From ZC4RG30 sp046047615 (GTDB lineage: Bacteria; Pseudomonadota; Gammaproteobacteria; Steroidobacterales; Steroidobacteraceae): a stretch of DNA of 39,520 nucleotides. The first letter of the stretch is position 1; each line of letters begins with the position of its first letter. The notes under the pieces are model-generated. The model did no database searches. It saw nothing but the letters and a program-made list of their open reading frames with translations, and was not told the origin of the DNA. The translations under genes and the position numbers were made by a program. The DNA lies in the NCBI GenBank assembly GCA_046047615.1, contig JBJOHO010000082.1, forward strand, positions 1-39,520, given 5' to 3'. Of this stretch, positions 25,156 through 32,604 are shown one piece after another.

Positions 25156-25161
25156 TACAAT
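25156..25161 (+). promoter_or_regulatory. Possible -10 element for the FAD oxidoreductase operon
   Basis: TACAAT lies 42 bases before the ATG at 25203 in the 128-base divergent intergenic region. No good -35 is seen at the normal spacing, so this is only a candidate. Confidence 0.25.
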
Positions 25162-25202
25162 GGCGCTCCTGTATTCGTGATGTGGTGCGGAGGGGCGGCG
25201 TG

Positions 25203-26147
25203 ATGCGCGTGGCAGTGGTCGGTGCGGGCATGGCAGGCGCCGCCTGTGCACAAGGACTGGCCGAGGCTGGCCACGAGGTTCTGGTCTTCGAGAAGAGCAG
25301 GGGACTGGGCGGCCGCTTGGCCACAAGGCGCGGTGACGGCTGGCAGGTCGACCATGGAGCGCCGGCCTTCGAGGCGCGCTCCGCGCCCTTCCGCAGTCAA
25401 CTGGACGACTGGTCCCGCCGCGGCATCGCGGGGCACTGGCGGGCCTCCGGCCCCGAAGAGACGCTGTTTGTCGGCACGCCGCGCCAGAACGCGCCGGTGT
25501 CGGCCCTGCTCGACGGCATCGCAGTGGAGCGGGACTGGCGCGTCACCGATGTGCAGCGTTCGTCCCGGCACTGGGTCCTCACAGGCGAGGGCGATCGCTC
25601 GGCGGGGGGCTTTGACGCCCTCGTGCTGGCCGTGCCTCCCGAACAGGCCCGTGTGTTGTTCGCCGCCGCCGGCCTGTCGTGGCCGGGTGAACTGGCGGGC
25701 CTGGACCTTGAACCGTGCTGGGCGGTGCTGCTGCGATATGCCCACCCTCTGTCGCTGGGTTTTGAGTACCGGCGGCCCGGCAGTGGCCCGGTCGCCCTCT
25801 GGGCGCGCGACAGCGGCAAGCCGGGCCGGGCAGGCGAGGAGACCTGGATCCTGCACAGCACCGCCGGCTGGGCGCGGCAACAGATCGAGACCTCTGCCGC
25901 CGAGGTGTGCTCGGCCCTCGTTGCGTGGACGTTGGGGGAGGGCGCGCCTGAACCTGTCGAGGCACTGGCCCATCGCTGGCGTTATGCGACGGGCCATGGC
26001 AGCGTTGCGGCAGCCTGCCACCACGAGCCGACGCTGTCCCTCGGGCTGTGCGGCGACTGGCTGGCCGGTGGCGGTGTCGAAGGAGCATGGCTCAGCGGCC
26101 GCGCTTTGGCGCAGCGTCTGGTTCCGGGATCCGGGGGCAATCGATGA
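25203..26147 (+). CDS. FAD/NAD(P)-dependent oxidoreductase, renalase-like
   Basis: The 314-residue flavoprotein has an N-terminal Rossmann dinucleotide motif (VAVVGAGMAGAACAQGLAEA), then the acidic ribose-binding residue in LVFEKSRGLGGRLATRR and DHGAPAF. The C-terminal FAD-contacting region is GLCGDWLAGGGVEGAWLSG. This layout matches the bacterial renalase-like/NAD(P)-binding amine-oxidase group, in which substrates vary or are unknown. GGAGGGG sits about 10 bases before the ATG. The stop overlaps the next start by ATGA, making it the first gene of a four-gene coupled run. Confidence 0.87.
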   Translation: MRVAVVGAGMAGAACAQGLAEAGHEVLVFEKSRGLGGRLATRRGDGWQVDHGAPAFEARSAPFRSQLDDWSRRGIAGHWRASGPEETLFVGTPRQNAPVSALLDGIAVERDWRVTDVQRSSRHWVLTGEGDRSAGGFDALVLAVPPEQARVLFAAAGLSWPGELAGLDLEPCWAVLLRYAHPLSLGFEYRRPGSGPVALWARDSGKPGRAGEETWILHSTAGWARQQIETSAAEVCSALVAWTLGEGAPEPVEALAHRWRYATGHGSVAAACHHEPTLSLGLCGDWLAGGGVEGAWLSGRALAQRLVPGSGGNR

Positions 26148-26593
26148 ACATGGATGATCTGCAGCCGACATTGCGAATCTTGGGCTACGGCGGCTTGCTG
26201 CCCTTCGCAGGCGCCAGCGCCGGCGTCTTCCTGGCACCCGACGAGGCCCTGCGCGCGACCAGTTTGCAGGCCCTGCTGGTCTATGCCGCGGTGATCGCCA
26301 GCTTCCTCGGTGCACTGTGGTGGGGACAGGCCCTGTGCCGGACTGACCTGGAACCGGCCCGGCGCCGTGGCCTGCTGGTGTCGGGCGTGTTGCCCTCGCT
26401 CATCGCCTGGCTTGCCGTGCTGGCGGGCGGGGGGCGTGGACTGGCCATGCTCGGCGTGCTGCTGCTGCTGGTATGGCGTACCGACGAGCGCTGGGCCGTG
26501 CCACTCGCGTACCCGCCGGCCTGGTTGCGCCTGCGCCGGGAACTCAGTGTCGGCGCCGCCGTATGCGTCCTGCTGCCATTGGTGGTGTTGTGA
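26144..26593 (+). CDS. DUF3429-like small integral membrane protein
   Basis: The 149-residue protein has about four or five hydrophobic helices. It shows the DUF3429-type layout: LRILGYGGLLPFAGASAGVF, then VYAAVIASFLGALWWGQAL, then GVLPSLIAWLAVL and a C-terminal helix. Function is unknown. It overlaps the FAD oxidoreductase by ATGA and the nuclease by GTGA, so translation of all three is coupled. Confidence 0.8.
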   Translation: MNMDDLQPTLRILGYGGLLPFAGASAGVFLAPDEALRATSLQALLVYAAVIASFLGALWWGQALCRTDLEPARRRGLLVSGVLPSLIAWLAVLAGGGRGLAMLGVLLLLVWRTDERWAVPLAYPPAWLRLRRELSVGAAVCVLLPLVVL

Positions 26594-27390
26594 GGCGTCC
26601 CGCCTTGCTCTTGGCCGCGGCTGCGCTGCTGACGCAGCCCGGGCCGGCATCGGCATGGGGCGCGTTGGGCCACCGCATCACGGGCGAGATTGCGCAGCAG
26701 CACCTGGGTTTGCGCGCCAGGCGTGCCGTGGAGTCCATTCTCGGCGTCGAGGACCTGGCGGAGGCGTCCACCTGGCCGGACGACATGCGCTCTGATCCGG
26801 CGCCTTTCTGGCAGGTCACGGCCAACCCCTGGCACTACGTGACCGTGCCCCCCGGCGAGCAGTACCACGCGGCGCATGCCCCGGCGGAGGGCGATGCGGT
26901 CACCGCGCTGGCGCGCTTTGCGGCGGTGCTTCGCGATCCGCGGGCGCGCCGCGAGGACAAGCAGCTCGCGCTGCGTTTCACCGTGCACCTCGTGGGCGAC
27001 CTGCACCAGCCGCTGCACGCGGGCAATGGCAAGGACAAGGGTGGCAATGATTTCCGCGTCACCTGGTTCGGCCGGCCCACCAACCTGCATACGGTCTGGG
27101 ACAGCGACCTGCCCGGTCACCGGGGGCTGTCCTACAGCGAATACAGCCGTTGGTTGCTGCGCAAGCTCACGCCAGCGCAACGCAAGGACTGGGCCCAGAC
27201 GGAGCCGCAGCGCTGGATTGCCGAGAGCACGGCGCTCCGCGACCGGATCTATCCTGCGCCCGGCGCCGCGCTGGGGTACGACTATGCCTACCAGCAGTTG
27301 CCGGCGGTCGAGCAACGCCTCGTGATGGCGGGCATCCGGCTGGCGGCGTATCTTGACGAGCTATTCGTACCGGTGGCGGCACGTCGATGA
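26590..27390 (+). CDS. Secreted S1/P1-type zinc nuclease
   Basis: S1/P1 nucleases are secreted trinuclear zinc enzymes that cut single-stranded nucleic acid and remove 3'-phosphates. From GTG 26590 the 266-residue product has a 22-residue signal peptide (MRRPALLLAAAALLTQPGPA, then SA). The mature chain begins with WGALGHR: the N-terminal Trp and nearby His are zinc ligands in this family, which supports this start. Further ligand motifs are TWPDD, WHYV, HLVGDLHQPLHAG, GGNDF and NLHTVWD. The start overlaps the DUF3429 stop, and the stop abuts the metallo-hydrolase gene. Confidence 0.93.
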   Translation: MRRPALLLAAAALLTQPGPASAWGALGHRITGEIAQQHLGLRARRAVESILGVEDLAEASTWPDDMRSDPAPFWQVTANPWHYVTVPPGEQYHAAHAPAEGDAVTALARFAAVLRDPRARREDKQLALRFTVHLVGDLHQPLHAGNGKDKGGNDFRVTWFGRPTNLHTVWDSDLPGHRGLSYSEYSRWLLRKLTPAQRKDWAQTEPQRWIAESTALRDRIYPAPGAALGYDYAYQQLPAVEQRLVMAGIRLAAYLDELFVPVAARR

Positions 27391-27413
27391 CGCAACACAT
27401 TGGGGTGGAACGT

Positions 27414-28346
27414 ATGAAATGCACGAACAAGGCCGGCTTGATCTGTGGCGCGCTGGCATCGCTGTTGGGCGTCGGGACCGCGGTAGCGGGACAGGCGCCG
27501 GCGTCATCCGCGCCAGACTACAGCCAGGTACAGATCAAGACGCACGCTGTCGCGCCGCAGCTCTACATGCTCGAAGGCGCGGGCGGCAACGTCACCGTGC
27601 TGGCGGGCCTCGACGCCACGCTGCTTGTCGACTCACAGTTCGCGCAGATGGGTCCGAAGATCGAGGCAGCTGCCAAGGCACTGGGCAAGGCGCCACTGCG
27701 TTACCTCGTCAACACGCACGTGCATCCGGACCATGTCGGCGGCAATGATTATTTTGGCAAGTTGGGGCTGACTATCATCGCGCGTTCGCCGGTGCGGCAA
27801 CGCATGCTCAATCCCGTGCCGCGCGCCGATGGCACGCCTGGCGCGGCAGCGCCGCCGGCCGCATTGCCGGTGTTCACCTTCGACGGCACGGCCGCACTGC
27901 ATCTGGCGGGTCAGGACGTGCAACTCATTCCCGTGGTTGCCGGGCACACCAACGGCGATCTCATGCTCAAGTTCCCTACGCTCGACGTGCTGGTGGTGGG
28001 GGATTTCTTCCGCTCGGTGGGCTACCCGGTGGTCGATCCGGCCAACGGCGGCAGTTTCGCAGGCATCGTCGGCGCACTGGATGCCGCGATCGCCGCGGCG
28101 GGGCCCCGGACCAAGGTCATCCCGGGGCATGGACCGGTAAGCGACCGAGCTGGACTTCAGGCGCAGCGCGACACGCTGGTGGCCATCCGCGACTCGCTGC
28201 TGCCGCATATCGGCGAGGGTATGACCGTCGAGCAGTTGTTGTCGATGAAGCCCACGGCGCCCTGGGATGCACAGGTGCCGCAGGGCGCGCAAAGCGCGGA
28301 ACGTTTCATCCGCGCGCTGCACGCGGAACTCACCGCCGGCCGATAG
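27414..28346 (+). CDS. Exported metallo-beta-lactamase-fold hydrolase
   Basis: The 310-residue protein has a signal peptide (MKCTNKAGLICGALASLLGV, then GTAVAG). Its MBL-fold zinc motif is H102-x-H104-x-D106-H107 (THVHPDHVGGNDYF). Later ligands appear in VVAGHTNGD, VLVVGDFF and VIPGHGP. It resembles periplasmic class-B-like or cyclase/hydrolase-type MBL enzymes rather than a known carbapenemase, and the substrate is unknown. ATG 27414 with GGGGTGGAA upstream is preferred; ATG 27387, overlapping the nuclease stop as ATGA, would add nine residues. It closes the FAD-DUF3429-nuclease-MBL run. Confidence 0.87.
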   Translation: MKCTNKAGLICGALASLLGVGTAVAGQAPASSAPDYSQVQIKTHAVAPQLYMLEGAGGNVTVLAGLDATLLVDSQFAQMGPKIEAAAKALGKAPLRYLVNTHVHPDHVGGNDYFGKLGLTIIARSPVRQRMLNPVPRADGTPGAAAPPAALPVFTFDGTAALHLAGQDVQLIPVVAGHTNGDLMLKFPTLDVLVVGDFFRSVGYPVVDPANGGSFAGIVGALDAAIAAAGPRTKVIPGHGPVSDRAGLQAQRDTLVAIRDSLLPHIGEGMTVEQLLSMKPTAPWDAQVPQGAQSAERFIRALHAELTAGR

Positions 28347-28368
28347 ACGAAGGTGCCGGTGTTGCCCC

Positions 28369-28374
28369 TATACT
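28369..28374 (+). promoter_or_regulatory. Possible -10 element upstream of the VOC gene
   Basis: TATACT occurs 50 bases before the VOC start in the 78-base gap after the MBL gene. The hexamer 17 bases upstream (GACGAA) is a poor -35, so a promoter here is only suggested. Confidence 0.3.
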
Positions 28375-28424
28375 CCGGGTCGGCCGGGGGGTAACGCCGG
28401 CATCCCACAATTCAGGAGTAGCGA

Positions 28425-28808
28425 ATGGCCATCTTCACGCATGTCTGCGTCGGCGCCAACGATCTGGCGGCTGCGCGCAAGTTCTACGACGCCGCCCTGG
28501 CGCCCCTGGGCGTCAACAACCTGGGTGGCTTCGGCGAGAACGCCTTCCTCTATGGCGCTGGTGCGCCCGAGTTCCTGGTCACCAAGCCGCGCAATGGCTC
28601 CCCGGCCACCTACGCCAACGGCGGCACGGTCGGCTTTGCGGCGCCGACGCGCGCTGCGGTGCATGCGTTCTGGGAGGCCGGCATGGCCAACGGTGGCACG
28701 GACGAGGGCGGCCCCGGCCCGCGCACCTTCACGCCGACCGCATACGCGGCCTACCTGCGTGATCCGGACGGCAACAAGATCTGCGCTTACTGCTTCGCGG
28801 CTGAATAA
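28425..28808 (+). CDS. VOC-superfamily (glyoxalase/extradiol-like) protein
   Basis: This small 127-residue one-domain VOC protein has the pattern FTHVCVGANDLAAARKFYDA at the N-terminus and the C-terminal AAYLRDPDGNKICAYCF, which carries the usual DPDGN turn. Such proteins use a metal for lactoylglutathione lyase, dioxygenase or resistance roles; which one cannot be told. The ATG has AGGAG seven bases upstream. It precedes an AAHS transporter by 83 bases and may share its catabolic context. Confidence 0.88.
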   Translation: MAIFTHVCVGANDLAAARKFYDAALAPLGVNNLGGFGENAFLYGAGAPEFLVTKPRNGSPATYANGGTVGFAAPTRAAVHAFWEAGMANGGTDEGGPGPRTFTPTAYAAYLRDPDGNKICAYCFAAE

Positions 28809-28832
28809 CAACCGGCCTTCGGTCCAGGGGCG

Positions 28833-28852
28833 GGGCGCGCAGCGGCGCGCCT
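28833..28852 (+). terminator. Strong GC hairpin between the VOC and AAHS genes
   Basis: The arms GGGCGCGC and GCGCGCCT (one G-T pair) close a four-base AGCG loop. The hairpin is followed by GCCCTCTT, a poor U-tract. It lies 24 bases after the VOC stop, so partial termination or RNA stabilisation is possible. Confidence 0.35.
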
Positions 28853-28891
28853 GCCCTCTTGGACACGGGGCCACATCGGGGGTACTGAGCA

Positions 28892-30247
28892 ATGGCTGTT
28901 TCTGCTGGCGGGACCAATCCCATCGCGGTGGTCGACGACAATCCCATGAGCCTGCGACAGTGGATCGTCGTGGTGCTGATGATCCTCCTCAACGCCCTCG
29001 ACGGCTTCGACGTCCTGTCCAGCGCTTTCGCTGCGCCCGGCATCAGCAAGGAGTGGGGCATCCCGCGCTCCGAGCTGGGCATCATGCTGTCCGCCGAACT
29101 GATCGGCATGGGCTTCGGCTCGATATTGCTCGGTGGCCTGGCCGATCGCGCCGGTCGCAAGCCGGCCATGCTCCTGTGCCTCGTGATCATGGCGATCGGC
29201 ATGTTCCTGGCCCATGACGCCACCTCCGTGGCTTCCCTGACGGTGTTCCGTTTCTTCACGGGCCTGGGCATCGGCGGCATGCTGGCCGCCACCAACGCGG
29301 TCACTGCCGAGTCCACAAGCAAGGAATCGCGCAGCCTGGCGATGGCCTTGTATGTCATCGGCTACCCCGTGGGTGGCGTCGTCGGTGGCTTCGCAGCCCA
29401 GGGTTGGCTGCTGGTCGACTACGACTGGCGCGCCGTCTTCCTGTTCGGTGCCGTGGTGACGGCGGTCATGATCCCGCTGGTGATGTGGCTGGTGCCCGAA
29501 ACGCCTGCCTACTTCGCCGCGCGCCGCAAGCCCGACGCGCTCGAACGCATCAACAAGTCGCTGAAGGCCTTCAGCAAGCCGCTCATCGACGCGCTGCCGC
29601 CGGTTCGCACGGATGTCGCCAAGCCCAAGGTCACGGACATCCTCTCCAAGCCCGGGCTGCGCAAGGTCACCTGGCTGCTTGCGTTGGGCTACATGGTGCA
29701 TACCTTCACGTTCTATTACGTGCTGAAGTTCGCCGTGCAGATCGTCTCCGACGCCGGCTTCACACAACCGGAAGCCGCCAGCACCCTCACCTGGGCCAAC
29801 ATCGGCGGGGCCGTGGGTGGCTTCCTCTTCGGCTTCCTGCTGAAGAAGTGGGACATCAAGGGCCCGACCATCGCCTGCATGGTCCTCGGCGTCGTGGCCG
29901 TGGTCTATTTCGGCATGGGCCACGACACGCTGGGCTTCTGGCGCCTGTCGACCTTCCTGCAGATGTTCTTCCTGAACGCGGCCATCGTCGGCTACTACGC
30001 GGCCTTTGCGCGCGGCTTCCCGGCCTACGCGCGCGCCACCGGCACCGGCTTCGCGCTGGGTATCGGCCGTGCGGGTGCGGCAGCGTCGCCCATTGTTGCC
30101 GGCTTCCTGTTCAAGGCCTGGGGCAACGACGAGTTGCTGCAGGTCTCCCTGGTGATGACGGCAGGTTCCCTGATCGGCATCGTGCTCATGCTCATGCTGC
30201 CGCTGCGTGATGCGGACCGTGAGCAGGAAATGGCGGAGGTGAAGTGA
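28892..30247 (+). CDS. MFS transporter, aromatic acid:H+ symporter (AAHS) family
   Basis: This 451-residue, 12-helix inner-membrane transporter has the AAHS signature LNALDGFDVLS in TM1 (34-43). The loop 2-3 motif is GGLADRAGRK (81-90). VPETPAYFAARRKP precedes the central loop and RGFPAYARATGTGFALGIGR lies in the second half. Family members import benzoate-type aromatic acids such as 4-hydroxybenzoate or protocatechuate. The gene runs directly into the DUF8021-like secreted protein (one-base gap), which suggests a shared substrate. It is only distantly similar to the other AAHS protein at 4500-5675. Confidence 0.92.
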   Translation: MAVSAGGTNPIAVVDDNPMSLRQWIVVVLMILLNALDGFDVLSSAFAAPGISKEWGIPRSELGIMLSAELIGMGFGSILLGGLADRAGRKPAMLLCLVIMAIGMFLAHDATSVASLTVFRFFTGLGIGGMLAATNAVTAESTSKESRSLAMALYVIGYPVGGVVGGFAAQGWLLVDYDWRAVFLFGAVVTAVMIPLVMWLVPETPAYFAARRKPDALERINKSLKAFSKPLIDALPPVRTDVAKPKVTDILSKPGLRKVTWLLALGYMVHTFTFYYVLKFAVQIVSDAGFTQPEAASTLTWANIGGAVGGFLFGFLLKKWDIKGPTIACMVLGVVAVVYFGMGHDTLGFWRLSTFLQMFFLNAAIVGYYAAFARGFPAYARATGTGFALGIGRAGAAASPIVAGFLFKAWGNDELLQVSLVMTAGSLIGIVLMLMLPLRDADREQEMAEVK

Positions 30248-30248
30248 C

Positions 30249-31211
30249 ATGACCACCACACTCAGGACTTTGATCCGTCCCCTGGCCGCGGCTGTCGCTT
30301 TGGCCGGCCTCGGATTGCCGCTGGGCGCACAGGCTGCAGGCTGCGACAAGGCCTGCCTTGAGGGCATCGCGGAGCAGTACCGGCAGGCCTACCTCAAGCG
30401 GGACCCATCGGCGGCGCCCATCGCCAAGCGCGTGCGCTTCACTGAAAACAATGTCGAGATGCAGTTCCCGGATGGCACCTGGGACACCGTCACGCAGGAG
30501 GTCGGTCCGCCGCTGGTCCTGTCGGACGTCAAGACCGGGGATGTGGGCTACCACACCTCGATCATGCAGCGTGACACACAGACCTACCTGGCGGTGCGCC
30601 TGAAGGTGCGCAACCGGCAGATCACCGAAATCGAGCATATCGTCTCGACGCGCCGCAACCTGAGCAGCCCGCCGACGCCCATCGCGGACGTGTTCCAGTT
30701 CAAGCGCGACATGGTGATGCACGAGATCGTGCCCGAGGCACAGCGCATCTCGCGTGAGCGGCTCATCGCGCATGCCAACGGCTATTTCTCCACGCTCGAG
30801 GCCAACAACGGCGAGATCCGCGGCACGCGCTTCTCGCCCGAGGCCACGCGGCACGAGAATGGCATGAAGTTCCCGGAGATCGAGAAGGGCTTCCGCAGTG
30901 GCCGCTACGGGTTCAACAACCGCGTGCGCGACCGCGAGTTCGTCATCGTCGACGAGGAGCGGCAGGTGGTGATGGGCCGCGGCTTCATTGACCACAAGGG
31001 CGTGCTCGACGAGGTGCCGCTCACCGATGGCACGAAGCAGCGTTCCGTCTATCGCGAGCCCCACAGCTGGGCCCTGCTCGAGAGCTTCAAGATCAAGGAC
31101 GACATGATCGTGGCCGTCGAGGCCACCTTCATCGGCGCCCCGTACTACATGCGCTCGCCCTGGACCCGCAAGCCGGATCCGAAGTACGACGCCCTCAATC
31201 CCGGAAAGTGA
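30249..31211 (+). CDS. Secreted DUF8021-like protein with a possible NTF2-like fold
   Basis: The 320-residue exported protein has a signal peptide ending at GAQAA-GCDK (about residue 30). The C-terminal half matches my recollection of the DUF8021 pattern: REFVIVDEERQVVMGRGFID, LLESFKIKDDMIVAVEATF, then APYYMRSPW. The repeated helix-strand pattern (IAEQYRQAYLKRD; LIAHANGYFSTLEANN) suggests tandem NTF2/SnoaL-like domains. Function is unknown. A strong GGAGGTGA precedes the ATG, one base after the AAHS transporter stop. It may act on or bind the compound that the transporter carries; this is inference. Confidence 0.75.
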   Translation: MTTTLRTLIRPLAAAVALAGLGLPLGAQAAGCDKACLEGIAEQYRQAYLKRDPSAAPIAKRVRFTENNVEMQFPDGTWDTVTQEVGPPLVLSDVKTGDVGYHTSIMQRDTQTYLAVRLKVRNRQITEIEHIVSTRRNLSSPPTPIADVFQFKRDMVMHEIVPEAQRISRERLIAHANGYFSTLEANNGEIRGTRFSPEATRHENGMKFPEIEKGFRSGRYGFNNRVRDREFVIVDEERQVVMGRGFIDHKGVLDEVPLTDGTKQRSVYREPHSWALLESFKIKDDMIVAVEATFIGAPYYMRSPWTRKPDPKYDALNPGK

Positions 31212-31220
31212 CGAGACATC

Positions 31221-31568
31221 ATGACGATCAAGCGACTTGAATCCGGCGCCCGCATGTCGCAGGCGACCATTGCCAACGGCTTCGTGTTCCTTGCCGGTCA
31301 GGTGGCCACGGATCCCTCCGCTGATGTGACCGGCCAGACCCAGCAGGTGCTGGGCGAGATCGACCGCCTGCTGGCCGGCGCGGGCAGCCACAAGGGCCGG
31401 ATCCTCACCGCGACCGTCTACCTGGCCGACATCGGCGGCTTTGCGCAGATGAACAAGGCCTGGGATGCCTGGGTGCCGGCAGATGCCAAGCCGGCACGCG
31501 CCACCGTCGAAGCCAAACTGGCGGCGCCGGAATACAAGGTCGAGATCCAGGTCACCGCACTGCTTTGA
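31221..31568 (+). CDS. RidA/YjgF family protein
   Basis: RidA-type enamine/imine deaminases clear reactive 2-aminoacrylate-type intermediates; other family members serve in catabolic pathways. The 115-residue length is typical. NGFVFLAGQVATDP and the C-terminal PARATVEAKLAAPEYKVEIQ, with the substrate-binding Arg and final Glu, are present. This looks like an Rid2-Rid7-type member rather than archetypal RidA. It follows the DUF8021-like gene by nine bases and overlaps the DUF167 gene. Confidence 0.9.
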   Translation: MTIKRLESGARMSQATIANGFVFLAGQVATDPSADVTGQTQQVLGEIDRLLAGAGSHKGRILTATVYLADIGGFAQMNKAWDAWVPADAKPARATVEAKLAAPEYKVEIQVTALL

Positions 31569-31834
31569 GTGCCGGACGTTTGGTGCTCGATGTGTTTGTG
31601 CAGCCCCGCGCCTCGCGCAACGAGGTCGCGGGACGGCACGGCGAAGCCCTGAAGATCCGGCTGACTGCCCCGCCCGTGGAAGGGGCAGCCAACGAGGCGC
31701 TGGTGCGCTTCGTTGCCGAGAGTTTGAGCCTGCCGCGAAGCGCCGTCAGTGTCGTCTCTGGCCACGCCAGCCGTCGCAAGCGGCTTGCCATCGAGGGTGC
31801 AGATCCGGTCAAGGTCGCTGCCCTCATGGGCTGA
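31565..31834 (+). CDS. DUF167/YggU family protein
   Basis: The 89-residue protein has the YggU-type signature: VFVQPRASRNEVAG, then LKIRLTAPPVEGAANEALVR, then SVVSGHASRRKRLAI. Function is unknown in all species. The start is a TTG that overlaps the RidA stop as TTGA, so translation is coupled. No ATG or GTG in frame fits the conserved N-terminus. Confidence 0.88.
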   Translation: MSAGRLVLDVFVQPRASRNEVAGRHGEALKIRLTAPPVEGAANEALVRFVAESLSLPRSAVSVVSGHASRRKRLAIEGADPVKVAALMG

Positions 31835-31843
31835 ACGGCTTGC

Positions 31844-32527
31844 TCAGCCCCGTGTGGCGAGTGCGGCGGCCACGCCCTCCGGTGAACCTGCCAGACCCGC
31901 GAGCCGTGCGGCATTGCCCACCGGCGCCAACGTGAACAGTTCGATGACCGACGTGTAGTCGTGGTAGCCCATGCGAGCCAGGGGCCGCGCCTTGAGGACG
32001 TCGATGCGGCCGTCCGGCGTAAGGAAGTCGTCGGCGATGTGGATGCCGATGACCTCGCCGAAGACCACGTCCACGGCGCCCATGGGGCCGTTGCCCGGGA
32101 GCGGGACGGTCTGCAGGTAACGGCATTCGAAATGCACGGGCGAGCCCGCCACCCGCGGGGCGCGAACCCGGTGCGATGGCAACTTCCCGAGACCCGCATG
32201 CATGAACTCGTCCACTTCGGGGGGCAGTTCCTCGGAGCTACGGTTGACCGCGTCGCGCTGTGCCCAGGTGGCCATGTTCCAGACGAATTCACCCGTGGCC
32301 TCGGCGTTGATCACCGTGTCCTTGCGTTCGCCGCGCGTGTTGCGGTTGGCACTGAACAGCACCGTCGGCGGATCGAAACCCACGTTGGTGAACTGGCTGT
32401 AGGGTGCGAGGTTGTCGATGCCCTCGCGGCTGGTCGTGGAAATCCAGCCGATGGGGCGTGGCACCACGCAGGACTTGTACGGGTTGTGGGGCAGCCCGTG
32501 CGGGCTGTGGCCGGGTTCGTAGTACAT
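31844..32527 (-). CDS. Flavin reductase family (FMN-binding split-barrel) protein
   Basis: The 227-residue protein shows the flavin reductase/FMN-binding split barrel. NPYKSCVVPRPIGWISTTS and DNLAPYSQFTNVGFDPPTVL mark the flavin site, and VVFGEVIGIHI lies later in the barrel. Such proteins supply reduced FMN to two-component monooxygenases or act as stand-alone flavoproteins. ATG 32527 begins the conserved region; an upstream start would add 17 unrelated residues. It converges on the DUF167 gene (nine bases apart) and diverges from the PQQ dehydrogenase gene. No partner oxygenase is in the window. Confidence 0.88.
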   Translation of the reverse strand: MYYEPGHSPHGLPHNPYKSCVVPRPIGWISTTSREGIDNLAPYSQFTNVGFDPPTVLFSANRNTRGERKDTVINAEATGEFVWNMATWAQRDAVNRSSEELPPEVDEFMHAGLGKLPSHRVRAPRVAGSPVHFECRYLQTVPLPGNGPMGAVDVVFGEVIGIHIADDFLTPDGRIDVLKARPLARMGYHDYTSVIELFTLAPVGNAARLAGLAGSPEGVAAALATRG

Positions 32528-32604
32528 GTTGCCTAGGGTAGCGCGTGGAGGCTGGCGCGGCGCGCCGGCTCCACGCAAAATGGGATCTTCGCAAGGGGGC
32601 GGAT

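Noticed and set aside
28787..30367. Long minus-strand frame antisense to the AAHS transporter
   Set aside because: Composition is His/Asp/Gln-rich with no domain; the plus strand encodes a clear 12-helix transporter.
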